Made by a program: the position numbers and the translations under genes. Of a stretch of DNA of 64,000 bases, positions 35,171 through 46,780 are shown in pieces; position 1 is the first letter of the stretch, and each line of letters opens with the position of its first letter. This DNA is from Ziziphus jujuba (lineage: Eukaryota > Streptophyta > Magnoliopsida > Rosales > Rhamnaceae). Under the pieces are notes generated by a model that was not told where the DNA came from, ran no database searches, and saw only the letters and a program-made list of their open reading frames with translations. The stretch spans positions 20,481,001-20,545,000 of the forward strand of contig NC_083387.1 of the NCBI RefSeq assembly GCF_031755915.1, read 5' to 3'.

Positions 35171-36985
35171 TGAGTTAATTTTATCCACCTTCCCTTAAAT
35201 TTGACTTAAATACAATTTAGTCTCTCTAATTTCAAAATTATCAATAAACTTCCCTTATGTTTCAAAAGCTTATCATCTTTCCCTCTATTATTTTATTCAC
35301 CCACTTTTAAATAATATTATCCACATCCCTTAAGATTGTTAGTTGTAATTTTCAAAACTTGAAGGATTTAAGCCAAACCTCAAAGGATCCTAATGTAATA
35401 TTCCTTTCTTTGTTTCTCTTTAGATCTAGGTTTTCTTTTATTTACATGCTTTCCAAACAATTGCAATCAAACATATGAGTTCTCATTATACTCTGATCTT
35501 TCTGGCAAGTCTTTTTTTGTCAACTCCATTATTACCGTTAAGTTGCAGAAGAAAATTCTACAAAATATTTTGGAATTTACCTTTTAGAAGTTAATATGAA
35601 CAATACATAGTTAACTTTACATGTGTAAAGTGTTGTCCTTTTGTTTCTTTATATCCATCTTCGTGAACAATGTGTGGAAAAGTAACTTCAAGCACGCCAA
35701 CAATATAGTCATGTCAAAGTGGACTTGAAAGGACCCCGGAACAAAAATGACATGAAAGCAGCATGATGCACCATGTCCATGATTTTTCAACTTTCTTCAA
35801 ACTTAATCACGTTTTTTAAGAAAATGATTGAGCAGCACTAAATGAGATAAATCAACAAAACATAATATTATATTTGAAAATAACAAAAAATAAAATTAAA
35901 GTCTTTTTGATAATCAATGTAATAAATATAATACTTTATTTTCTCACAAATTAATACTTTTTTTCATATATATGTTAAATTTTTATTTTTCAAAAAAAAA
36001 GGGAAAAGAAAAGGAAAAAAAAATTATAAATTTCGTTCCCACAGATCATTAAACTCTTAAAATTCTCTTAAAAGAAAAAAAAAAAAGATTACTTATTCAG
36101 ATTAAAAATACATGAAATCAATATGATATGTATTTGTATACCAAACACACTCTTTTTTTTTTCTTTTTTGGAGTAAATAAAAAAAAGTAGAGAGTGCAAA
36201 ATGCAAAAAATTTCAAATAAAAAATTAATTAAAATACAAAATATATATATATATATATATATTAAATAATTCTATTATATTTTTAAAAAGTTTGTACAAA
36301 AAATAAAAATATAAAAATCTGTAGTTAAATAGATATACAAAAAAGTACAAAAAAAAAAGGACCAATAAAATAATGTGAACATGCATTAAGAAATATTTTA
36401 TTTCGAAAAGTAAAATTTTTTTAGTAAAAAAAAATACATTAAAAATTATCATAAGTATCTTTTTCCTAAATAATAAATATAAATATAGAAAATGCATGTA
36501 ATAAATAAAAATTATATAAATTTTATAATAATAATTTTCCATTTTTTTTAGATTTTTTAAATAGCTTATGTTTCTTTTTTGTGGGTCTTTATGTGTTTTT
36601 TTTTTTTTAATTTAGAATTCTTAATTAATATGTACAAATTATTATTTAAATTTTTTCATTTTGCACCTAAACTATATAGAATTGTACTTTACACATATAT
36701 TTTCTGCATCATGTGCCAGCTATATATGTGCCATCTATATGATAAATCTATTAAAAAAGGGAGGATGGTATAACGATACAAGAAAAAAGTGAAAGTTTAG
36801 GGTATAAAATATCACAAAAAATTAAGGTGCAAAATGTTAAAACGTGTATAATTTATATTGCATTAATATCAATATCTCATATATAAACCAAAAGATGGTA
36901 CATAAGATACATAGTATATTAAAGTGAAATTTCAAAAATAATAACTAATAAGTAATAAATAAATCAAATCGAAAGATAGTATGTA
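35171..36985. other. AT-rich intergenic region
   Basis: No gene recognised. Runs of A and T, a TA microsatellite at 36241-36261, and open frames composed only of Phe/Tyr/Ile/Leu that reflect base composition. At about 36887-37048 a stretch of some 80 bases is duplicated in tandem just ahead of the FMO-1 promoter. Confidence 0.4.
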
Positions 36986-37300
36986 AGATACATGGTATAT
37001 AAATGTAAATTTTCAAAAATAAAAACTAATAAGCAATAAATATATCAAAATATGCACAAACATGCAATGAGTCCTATTCTAGTATTACACGTAAACAAAG
37101 AAAGATGGTAGTGAAACATGAAAATCCATCAAAACAAAAAACAATACCAGCCATTACAAGGCAATACCATGAGACAAAAAGGACAGAATAAACAGTAATT
37201 ATGGTCTTTTCATATAAAAAGCAAAAAGATCATCATTTGGTGGCAGTATTTGTCAAACCGACACGAAGCTAAGAGGATATTAACCGAGGACAAAAAGATG

Positions 37301-37309
37301 TATATAAAA
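37301..37309 (+). promoter_or_regulatory. TATA box of the FMO-1 pseudogene
   Basis: TATATAAAA lies 91-99 bases before the ATG, inside a block conserved in three loci. In the intact paralogue FMO-2 the same position reads TTTATCAAA. Confidence 0.5.
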
Positions 37310-37399
37310 ACGATCTATCCCACTTTCACAAGCAGACACCAACATATATTGGAGAAAGAATTAAACTCTTTGTTCAAGTTTGAAACGCAATTACACAAT

Positions 37400-37808
37400 A
37401 TGGAGAGGAAAGTAGCCATTATCGGAGCTGGTGTTAGTGGCCTCCTTGTCTGCAAATACACACTTCAAACGGTTTCAAACCGATTGTTTTCGCACCCCGA
37501 GGGGGCATCGGAGGAGTATATGGATCAAAACTGTGGAGACCACCAAGCTCCAGACTCCAAAACCAGTCTATCAATTCTCAGATTTTCCTAACCAACATCA
37601 AGTTTTCGATTACATCGAATCGTATGCTCGCCATTTCGATCTGCTCAAGCATATCAAGTTCAATACCAAAGTGTTAGAGTATGAAGGACCTTCTGAGGAA
37701 GAGATACAATATTGGATTCTTTGGGGTGGCAATGGAGAGCCTTTCAGCTCTAATGGAAAGTGGAAAATCCAAGTAAAAGATACCCAGCTTACTTCAACTG
37801 ATGATCAG
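37400..37808 (+). pseudogene. FMO-1: flavin-containing monooxygenase exon 1 pseudogene
   Basis: Closely matches exon 1 of FMO-2, including the FAD-binding GAGVSG near the start and the donor CAG|GTATG at 37808. It is broken by a one-base deletion at about 37463, a two-base insertion at about 37516 (GTATATGG against GTATGG), a 30-base in-frame deletion at about 37583 flanked by the 8-base repeat GATTTTCC, and a six-base deletion at about 37675. The net frame shift ends the protein at 37591. Exons 2-5 are absent downstream. Not functional as an FMO. Confidence 0.9.
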
Positions 37809-39880
37809 GTATGTAATCTAGTTATATCCTCATATGAGATTCAATATATCTATTTATATATGGTGAGTGATCTATGTATAGCACGTATGTATTTGACCAA
37901 GATATTTAACAAACCATCCAAATCATTAATTTTTTAATCCAATTTTGATAAAGACTTTCATCTATAATTAAGCGGTTAGTAAAATTAATCAGTATAAAAA
38001 AGGTTATATCTCGTTCAAACTTAAAACAATTATATGCCTTTAGATTAAACTTATCAAACAACTAGGATGATTTGTCAAAAATTATTATCAAATACCTTTT
38101 AACAAAGGAAGGGCCCTATCTGTATCATTGTTTTTTTTTTTTTTTTCCATCGAAAACTGTCTTCTGTCTTCTAAATTATAAGAGTATTTTCAATGGTTTT
38201 GTGAAATTTATATATTTGTTGCCACATAAGAAACACATATAGAGATTTAAAAAAAAAAACAAAAAACAAAAAACCCATTGACTCTTTTTATGAACCATGT
38301 CAAACTAATGTGTCAAAAAAAAAATATACTGTCAATAAAACTATTTAGATGCTCGTCATCAAAACATTTCTTATCATGATTTAAAAAAATAAATAAATCA
38401 TTTTTAATTATTAATATTTTTTTAAATATATATATATATAGATATTATTAATTAATTAAGATATAGACAGAATTATTAAAGAATAATTTTTGAATTGAAT
38501 GCCTATCAAGTGGATATTTATGCCACAAAAACTAGAAGTTATTTCAACTTATATGCCACATAGAAAACAATTCATAAAGTCATTAGAGATGTAATAGTGG
38601 AAAACATTCATCGGTACATACTCAATCTACAAGTGTTGTTGGTGACACTTTTATAAGTTTTAAAAATTAAAAATTTATTTTGAAAAATAAAAATTATTAG
38701 CACTTGTCACATTACCATATGTCTTTCGTTATAAGTTAAAAGATAGAACAAACAAAGTATTTAAAAAAATAAAAAAATAAAAAAATAAAAAAAAAGAAGC
38801 AAAACTAAGTATATATGTATATTAATTCTGGGCAACTCATATATATACATGTACAATTCTAATTTGTTGGTGTATATTAATTATGGGCGACTCATATATA
38901 TACATGTATAATTCTAGTAATCTAGATTCTACCTTATGTCGAAAATTTAGGACATGGCAAATACTAAAAACACTTCTACAACAAAGTTTATAAATTTAAA
39001 TCACTAGTCAAGGTTAACCCCTTTGTAATATTTGTCACATCATATATTTTTAACTTATTTATGTTGGAAGTATGTTACCATGACATAACGGTACTGTATA
39101 TACACACATATGAGCCAAAATCTTTATCATTTACTAATGCATTGGAAAAGTAGATGAAAGTAAGCATACCGATCGGGTGACAAGTGCCAAGCTTAAGAGA
39201 ATATTGTCGTTTAACTACAATAAAATTTCACTAATTTATTAGCAGAGATATGTAATAGCAACGTCCCTAAAAAGGGCCACCTTACACTAAAAGACGGACT
39301 TGGAAGAGTAAACTTTTTTTAAACAGTAAGTTCGGTAGAGAGGAACCATCTTGGTGTCTATCTTTTTTCGTAAACTTTGAATGGTGTGCTTGAACTTGTC
39401 CAAAAAAAGTGCTGCATGATTAATAATTTAACATATATATGTATATGTATGTTTGTGTATATCGAAAACAGCCGTTGGTACATTAACTATGATATCCACG
39501 TATTAATAATCTCATTACCACTAAAATGCCCTTCTTTTTATTTTATGTAATCAAACAAATTTCTATGGAATAGTTTTTTCTCTTGTTTTTTCTTTTTTTT
39601 TTTGGGGGGGGGGGGGAGTATGGAAAATAGTTGCTTATAAAAAGGTACTGCCAAACATAAATTCTAATTATGATAATTTCAGGGCAAGAAATAAGCTAAA
39701 AGGAGAATTTGTAGGATAAAGAATTGTTTGTTATCGCTATTGTATCTTTATTCTTATCCACAAATAATGTAATATTATTTTATTTAAAAAATTAGATAAA
39801 ATGAACTCACCAGAAAAATCTTATTTTATAAATGAAATGAAACCATATATTGTCGATAGAATAGAAAAATGAAAATAAAA

Positions 39881-40254
39881 GATTATGATCCAACTTTGTA
39901 AATTCAAAGCAGAAGTAAAGCTTTGACCAAAAAATAAAAATAAAAATGTTGAAGTAAAACAGCCTTATAACTTGGTTTCTGGTGGAATAGTCCAGATTGT
40001 ATCTAATAGTTTCTTATTGGGCCTACCACCTTATCAGCCTCCCTATCCAATTATTTTTTCTTTTGATGACCACAATGGAAGTTCTAGACATTTTTCAACA
40101 CCGGTACTGATACTTCACGATGGTTATATTAAATTACCAGATTCATTGATTTTTTTTTTTTTTTCCCCTTCCAATTGCCCCCTTTTTTCTTTTTTTTTAT
40201 AAATTTTTGCTTGGTTGACTTAAAGAAGGCTCCTCTGCTCCTTTATTTTTATAT
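39881..40254. other. spacer between FMO-1 and FMO-2 duplication units
   Basis: Unique sequence replacing the rest of the FMO-1 gene. T-rich runs at about 40149-40165 and 40182-40200. No exon 2 or later exon of an FMO is detectable. Confidence 0.5.
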
Positions 40255-40662
40255 TCATGGAAACATGGAAAAGTTAATTTTCAAATATAAAAACTAATAA
40301 ATAACAAAAAAATCAAAATGTACACATGCAAGGAGTCGTATTCTAGAATTACACGTAAAAAACAGAAAGATGGTGAAACATGAAAACCATCAAAACACAA
40401 AACACAATACCACCCATTAAAAGAAAATACCATATGACAAAAACGACAAGATAAATAGTAATTATGGTCTTTTCATATAAAAAGCAAAACGATCATCATT
40501 TGGTGGCGGTATTTGTCAAATCGATGCGAAACTGAGAGGAAATTAACCAAGGACAAAAGGATGTTTATCAAACCGACCTATCCCGCTTTCACAAGCAGAC
40601 ACCAATATATATCGGAGAAATAATTAAACTCTCTGTTCAAGTTTGAAACGCAATTACACAAT
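40255..40662 (+). promoter_or_regulatory. FMO-2 promoter region, conserved with FMO-1 and an orphan copy
   Basis: Conserved blocks shared with about 37080-37399 and 51700-51990: TATTCTAG.ATTACACGTAAA, GGTCTTTTCATATAAAAAG, AAACGATCATCATTTGGTGG and CACAAGCAGAC. Duplication alone could explain the conservation. The TATA box seen in FMO-1 is degenerate here. Confidence 0.5.
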
Positions 40663-43600
40663 ATGGAGAGGAAAGTAGCCATTGTCGGAGCTGGTACTAG
40701 TGGCCTCCTTGCCTGCAAATACGCTCTCTCAAGAGGTTTCAAACCAATTGTTTTCGAATCCCGAGGCGGCATCGGAGGAGTATGGATCAAAACTGTGGAG
40801 ACCACCAAGCTCCAGACTCCAAAACCAGTCTATCAGTTCTCAGATTTTCCATGGCCAGCTTCAGTGACCGAGGATTTTCCTAACCAACATCAAGTTTTCG
40901 ATTACATCGAATCGTATGCGCGCCATTTCGATTTGCTCAAGCATATCAAGTTCAATACCAAAGTGTTAGGGATAGAGTATGAAGGACCTTCTGAGGAAGA
41001 GATGCAATGTTGGAGTCTTTGGGGTGGCAATGGAGAGCCTTTCAGCTCTAATGGAAAGTGGAGAATCCAAGTACAAGACACCCAGCTTACTTCAACTGAT
41101 GATCAGGTATGTAATCTAGTTATATCCTCATATGAGATTCAATATATATATTTTTATATATGTATATATGGTGAGTGATCTATGTATAGCACCTATGTAT
41201 TTGATATTTAACAAACCAACTAATCATTAATTTTGTTGTCCAACTTTGATAAAGACTCGTATCTATAAAGTTGTTAGTAAAATTAGTTAGTTTAAAAAAA
41301 AAAAAAAAAAGAGAGGTTATATTTCATTCAAACTTAAAACACTTATCTGCCTCTAGTTTAAATTTATCTAACAAATAAGATGATTTATCAAAAAACTATG
41401 ATCAAATATCTTTGTATGAAGATCGGTCCCTATTTGAATAATTGGTTTTTTTTTTTTTTCCCTGAAAACTGTCTTCTAAATTATAAAAATATCTTCAATG
41501 GTTTTGTAAATTTTATATTTTTGTTGTCACATAAAACATATAGATAGAAATTTTTTATAAAAAAAAAAATCTCCAATGACTTTGTTTATGAATTCTAACA
41601 AGTTGATATGTCAAAAAATAAAATAGACAAAACTGTTTAGATGGTCATCATAAAACATTCCTTATCATGAATTTTTTTTTTTTTAAATTAGATAAATAAA
41701 TCATTGTTAATTATTACTTTTTTTAAGGAAAAAATATAAAGAAATATCATTAATTGATTAAGATTTAAACAGAATTATTAAAAAATGATTTTTAGATTGA
41801 ATATCTATCAAGTAAATATTTATGCCACATGCATTAAAAGCTCTTTCAACCTATATGCCACATAGAAAATAATTTACAAAGCCATTGAAAATACTACCAT
41901 AGGAAACATTCATGAGGACATAATCAACTTATAAGTGCTGTTGGTGACACTTTTATAAATTTTTTAAGATTAAAAATCTGATTTGAAAAATAAAAATCAT
42001 TCGCACTTGTCACACGACCGTATATCTTTCATTATAAGTCAACAGATGGAACAAAACATGGTATTTTAACCCCAAAAAAAAAAAAAAAAAAAACTAAGTA
42101 TATATGTATATTAATTATGGGCAATTCATATATATACATGCACAGTATAGGTTCTACCTTATGTCGAAATTTTAGGACATGGCGGATAGTAAAAACAATT
42201 CTACAACTAGGTTTATAAAGTTAAATCACTAATCAAAGGTGTTACCCTTTGTAATATTTGTTACATCATATATTTTTAACTTATATATGTTGGAGGTATG
42301 TTACCATGACATAACAGTACTGTATATGCATATATATGATCTAAAATCTCTACATTAACTAATGCATCAGAAAAGCAAATGAAACTAAGCATACCGATTG
42401 GGTGATAAGTGCCAAGCTTAAGACAATATTATTGTTTAGCTACAATTAAATTTCCTAATTTATTAACAGAGATATGTAATAGCAACGTCCATAAAAACGG
42501 CCACCTTTACACTGAAAGTTGCAAGAGTAGACTTTTTTTAAACAGTAATTAAGTTCGGTAGAGAGGAACCACCTTGGTGCCTATCTTTTTCGTTAATTTT
42601 GAATGGTGTGATTGGACTTTGTATTTGTTCTCCAAAGTTGTTTGGTATTTGTCCAAAAAAAGTGCTGCATGATTAATAATTTAACATAAATATCTTTATA
42701 TATGTATGTATGTATGTATAGATGTATGTATGTATGTATGTATGTATAAAAAACACCGGTTGGTACATTAACTCTAATACCCACGTATTAATAATCTCAT
42801 TACTTTTAAAAAGGCTTTTTTAATTGTCTATAATCTAACAAAGTTCTATGGAAAATAGTTTTTTGTTTTTTTTTCTTTTTTTTCTTGTGTAAAGTATGGA
42901 AAATATTTGCTAATAAAAAGGCCCTGCCAAACGTATATCCCAGTTATGATAGTTTCAGGGAAAGAAATAAGCTAAAAGGAGAAATTGTAGGATAAAGAAT
43001 TGTTGGTTATCGTTATTGTATCTTTATTCTTGTCCACAAATAATGTAATATTATATTATTTAAAAAAATTAATAGAAAAATCATTATTTTCTAAATGAAA
43101 TGAAATCATATATTTTTGATAGAATAGAAAAATGAAAATATTGTATTAGAGTGGGGTTTGTAAAATTTTGGATCAACCAAAATTGTTACTTTTTTTGTTT
43201 TATGCAATAACCAAAATTATTAACCAATAAATTTTATGTGAAAAATACCTAAAACAGGTGTACCATGTGGACTTTGTGATCCTATGCATTGGTCGATTTA
43301 GTGACGTACCAAATATTCCAGAATTCCCTCAAAACAAAGGCCCTCAAGCATTTCATGCCAAAGTCATTCATTCCATGGATTACTCTGCCATGGATTACAA
43401 AAGTGCTGCTGAATTTGTCAAAGGCAAGCAAGTCACTGTTGTTGGTTTTCAGAAATCCGCACTGGACATTGCAATGGAATGCTCCAATGCAAATGGTAAA
43501 TTTTGGTGCAAATTATTCATTAGATCCATGCTACTGTAGACCCTGTCACAAATCCATGGCATTTCATATGTGAATTTCATATATGTTTATGAGGAGAAAG

Positions 43601-45791
43601 TATGGTAAACCTGGCCAAGAGAAAGTATGGTAAACCTGGCCAATTAAGTAAACTTTTTTTCAATTTGAATTATAGTAAATTAAACTCTAATTGTAGCTTT
43701 TATTTATAGATCACCAAAGAAAGAAAATCATCATTATAACCTTGGATACATTGGTGTTGTTTGGTAACGCATTAACTTTTCTTTTTTTATTTTTACTTAG
43801 TAATGTATAGTTTGCTTACCATAAATTTTAATCAACGTTAGTTAAATTTAATAGGTATCTCACTGATGAATTTAAAAAAAAAAAAAAAAATTGAAACGAT
43901 ATTTTCTTTTTTTTCTTCCCTTCAAGCTTATAGTTATTTTATATGCTTAACAAACTCGATAATCTACCCCTCCTTAGTATTAACAAACATTTAACTCAAG
44001 GAGAATACATACAATTCAAGTATAAAAAATCAAAAACCAACAGATTAGCAAAGGGCAAATTAATTAACAGCAGCTAATCCTTTGAATTTGATATGCAGGG
44101 GTTGAGAAACCATGCACAGTTATATACAAGACTGAACATTGGAATGTTCCAGATTACCTTCCATGGGGTTTCCCTCTGGCTTTTCTTTATCTGAATCGCT
44201 TTTCAGAACTACTAGTTCATAAGCCTGGTGAAGGCATTCTTCTTAGCCTCCTCGCAACCATGCTTTCACCCTTGGTATATATCTTTAATGTCCTTCTTCA
44301 TAATATGGTTTTTTTTTTTTTTTATTATTATTTAAGTTAATATAAGGTTTTCCATACAATTTGATAGAGATGGGCAATTTCGAAATTTGTGGAAAGCCAC
44401 ATAAAGAAGAAGCTGCGGTTGGCCAAGTATGGAATGGTACCGAAGCATAGTTTTCTTCAAGAAATAAGTTCTTGTTTGATATCAACTATGCCTGAGAAAT
44501 TCTACGACAGAGTCGAAGAAGGAAGCATCGTTTTGAAAAAATCTGCAAACTTGAGCATTTGCCAAGATGGAGTTCTTGTTGATGGGGAGGTAAATCCAAG
44601 AAAGACAGATTTGGTGATATTGGCTACTGGATTCAGAGGTGACAAGAAGCTCAAAGATATATTTTTGTCCTCCATTTTTAAGGACATTGTATTTGGATCA
44701 CCTAATGCAGCAATGCCCCTCTACAGGTTAGCTTTCAATTTCCCAACCACAAAAAATATTTATGAATTTCTAAAAATAAAAAATAAAAATAAAATAGAAA
44801 GAGAAAGTTGAATAAAATTATCATTTATTGAGATGTTTTACATGTCAATTGTTTGATACACATAATTTGGTCCATTTCCTAGTCAGTTTAAGACCATATT
44901 TGGTACATTTTCTGAAAATTTGTTTCTTGAAACGTTTGAACACTTTTTTCGTAAAGTTAATAGGCACTCAAAGGAGATTCTAACCAAAATCAGTAAAATG
45001 TAACTTTTTAGAAAACTCTTTAGGAGAAACTGATGCTCTAGAGAGGCAGAAGCGCAGAAGTTATCATAAATAGGCTTTAAATTTTTGCAAGATGATAATA
45101 TAATATGGCATAAGAGCTCTCGTGATGTTCAAATCTTGTAAGGATTATTTTCAGGTCTGTCAATGCTATTTTCAGGTGTAAGGATTCATTAGCATAGACG
45201 GATTTACACACGTGAAGGAAAATATTAATATGGTTGATGTTTAATCTTAATATGCATTGTTGGACTCACCTGAGGAGAACCTGTGTTTTATAATTCAGTT
45301 TCCTAACTTAGTATCTATACCAAATAAATATTAATTACAACAAATAAGAAACAAAAAAAAAAAAAAAAAAAAAAAAACCACATATTTTCATTGTAGACTT
45401 GTGGAAGTTTCTTAGATTTAACAAGGTGCTGCTATTTTGATGTAGGGAATGCATACATCCGAGAATTCCACAGCTGGCAATAATTGGATTCTCAGAGAGT
45501 GTATCAAACTTGTACACCTCAGAGATGAGATGCAGGTGGCTATCAGAGCTTCTTGATGGAACATTTAAGCTACCAAGTATTAAAGAAATGGAGAAGGACG
45601 TGAGAAAGTGGGACAATTACATGAAAGAATACTCAGGCCAATACTATAGAAGATCATGTATTGGTGCCCTTCATATTTGGTATAATGATCAACTCTGCAA
45701 GGACATGGGTTGGAAACCGAAAAGAAAGAAGAGCTTCTTTGCTGAACTATTTGAGCCTTATGGCCCTATGGATTATGCAGTTCTCAATTAA
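40663..45791 (+). CDS. FMO-2: flavin-containing monooxygenase (plant class I-like), five exons
   Basis: Uses FAD and NADPH to oxygenate a nitrogen or sulfur centre of a small molecule. Similarity to plant FMO1-type proteins suggests a role in defence or amine/amino-acid metabolism, but the substrate is unknown. Exons: 40663-41106, 43258-43495, 44099-44274, 44368-44726, 45446-45791. All joins keep frame, giving 520 aa, a usual length. Motifs: FAD-binding GAGTSG (9-14), ETTKLQTP, the FMO signature [11 protein letters not shown] (180-190), the NADPH-binding region GFQKSA (211-216, where many FMOs have GxGxSG) and LATGF (371-375). The C-terminus is [18 protein letters not shown]. Intron 1 is long (2.15 kb). 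It sits between its dead duplicate FMO-1 and the paralogue FMO-3, all in the same direction. Confidence 0.9.
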
Positions 45792-46780
45792 ACTAACTGG
45801 TGTTAGATTTTATGATACGATATAATATGGTTACATACATTTTAAACTATTTATTTTTTCTTAAATGAAAAAAAATTAATTATAAATTTCATTATATTAT
45901 TTTTATTTATTAATTTTGATTATTATTTATAGTTAAGAATAAGTAAAAGAAATTTATCAATTAAAAGGTAAGTAAGTCAAATTTTGATTGAAATATCAAA
46001 AGCTTTAGAAAATAATGCTACATTGAAAGGAAAATGAAATGTATACTAATATTTTTCATAATAAAACTATACTATTAAAGTAATAGTAAATAGAAAAAGC
46101 TGTAGTGATATTTACCTAATAATAATAAATGTGCACTAAATTTTGATGGTGAATGATTATAAAAGTACCAAGGAATATTTTATAACTTTGTTTTTATTTT
46201 TACTTTTTTTTTTAATAGAGAAGATGTATAAAAAAATAAAAATTATAATCCATCTGCTATTAACCTTGTATAACTTAAGCATGGAAGAAATGGTAATGAT
46301 AATTCAACTTAATTTAAAAAGAAGCTAAAAAAAGCGGCCTTACATTAAAAAAAAAAAAAAATGTATTAGAGAAAAAGTGTAAAAGAAATAATGATCTATC
46401 TCTAATCAGCTTTTTTCTTTTTTTTTTCCTTTTTCTCTTTTCTTTTTTTTTTTTTCAGCAAAGTGGTAATTCAATAGTTTTTGTTATTTGAATTCTTCTG
46501 TCCCTGTTTCAACAATAACAACAACAAAAGAAACAAAAAAGGAAAAAAATAAAAACTTCTGTCCCATTTTACAAGTTTTCATCCATCTTAATAAAGAAAT
46601 AAAGCATAAAATTTTTAGGGGGATAAAATATCATCTTTAAGACAAAAATACAGGACACATGGATGGCAACAGCCGTGTGTCATTATCCACTTTATATCTT
46701 CATGATACGTATCAAATCCACACACACAAACAATACATGAAGCTCTCCACAGGCACAGCTCCGTATCAAAGACTTAAACA
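45792..46780. promoter_or_regulatory. FMO-2/FMO-3 intergenic region and FMO-3 promoter
   Basis: AT-rich with poly-A and poly-T runs (46347-46361, 46441-46456). TTTATAT at 46691-46697 is a TATA candidate 84-90 bases before the FMO-3 ATG. It does not share the conserved promoter blocks of FMO-1 and FMO-2, so FMO-3 may be regulated differently. Confidence 0.45.

Larger units (their letters stand above)
36985..39880 (+). repeat. segmental tandem duplication, copy A (FMO-1 unit)
   Basis: Promoter, exon 1 and most of intron 1 of an FMO gene. It aligns with 40255-43140 over about 2.9 kb at a spacing of about 3.26 kb. Similarity ends about 120 bases before the place where exon 2 would start in copy B. 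Copy A has an extra ~55-base tandem duplication in the intron (about 38817-38925). Confidence 0.82.

Noticed and set aside
36225..36542. 105-aa minus-strand open frame with hydrophobic residues
   Set aside because: Composition follows from extreme AT content. No start context, domain or conservation signal is visible.
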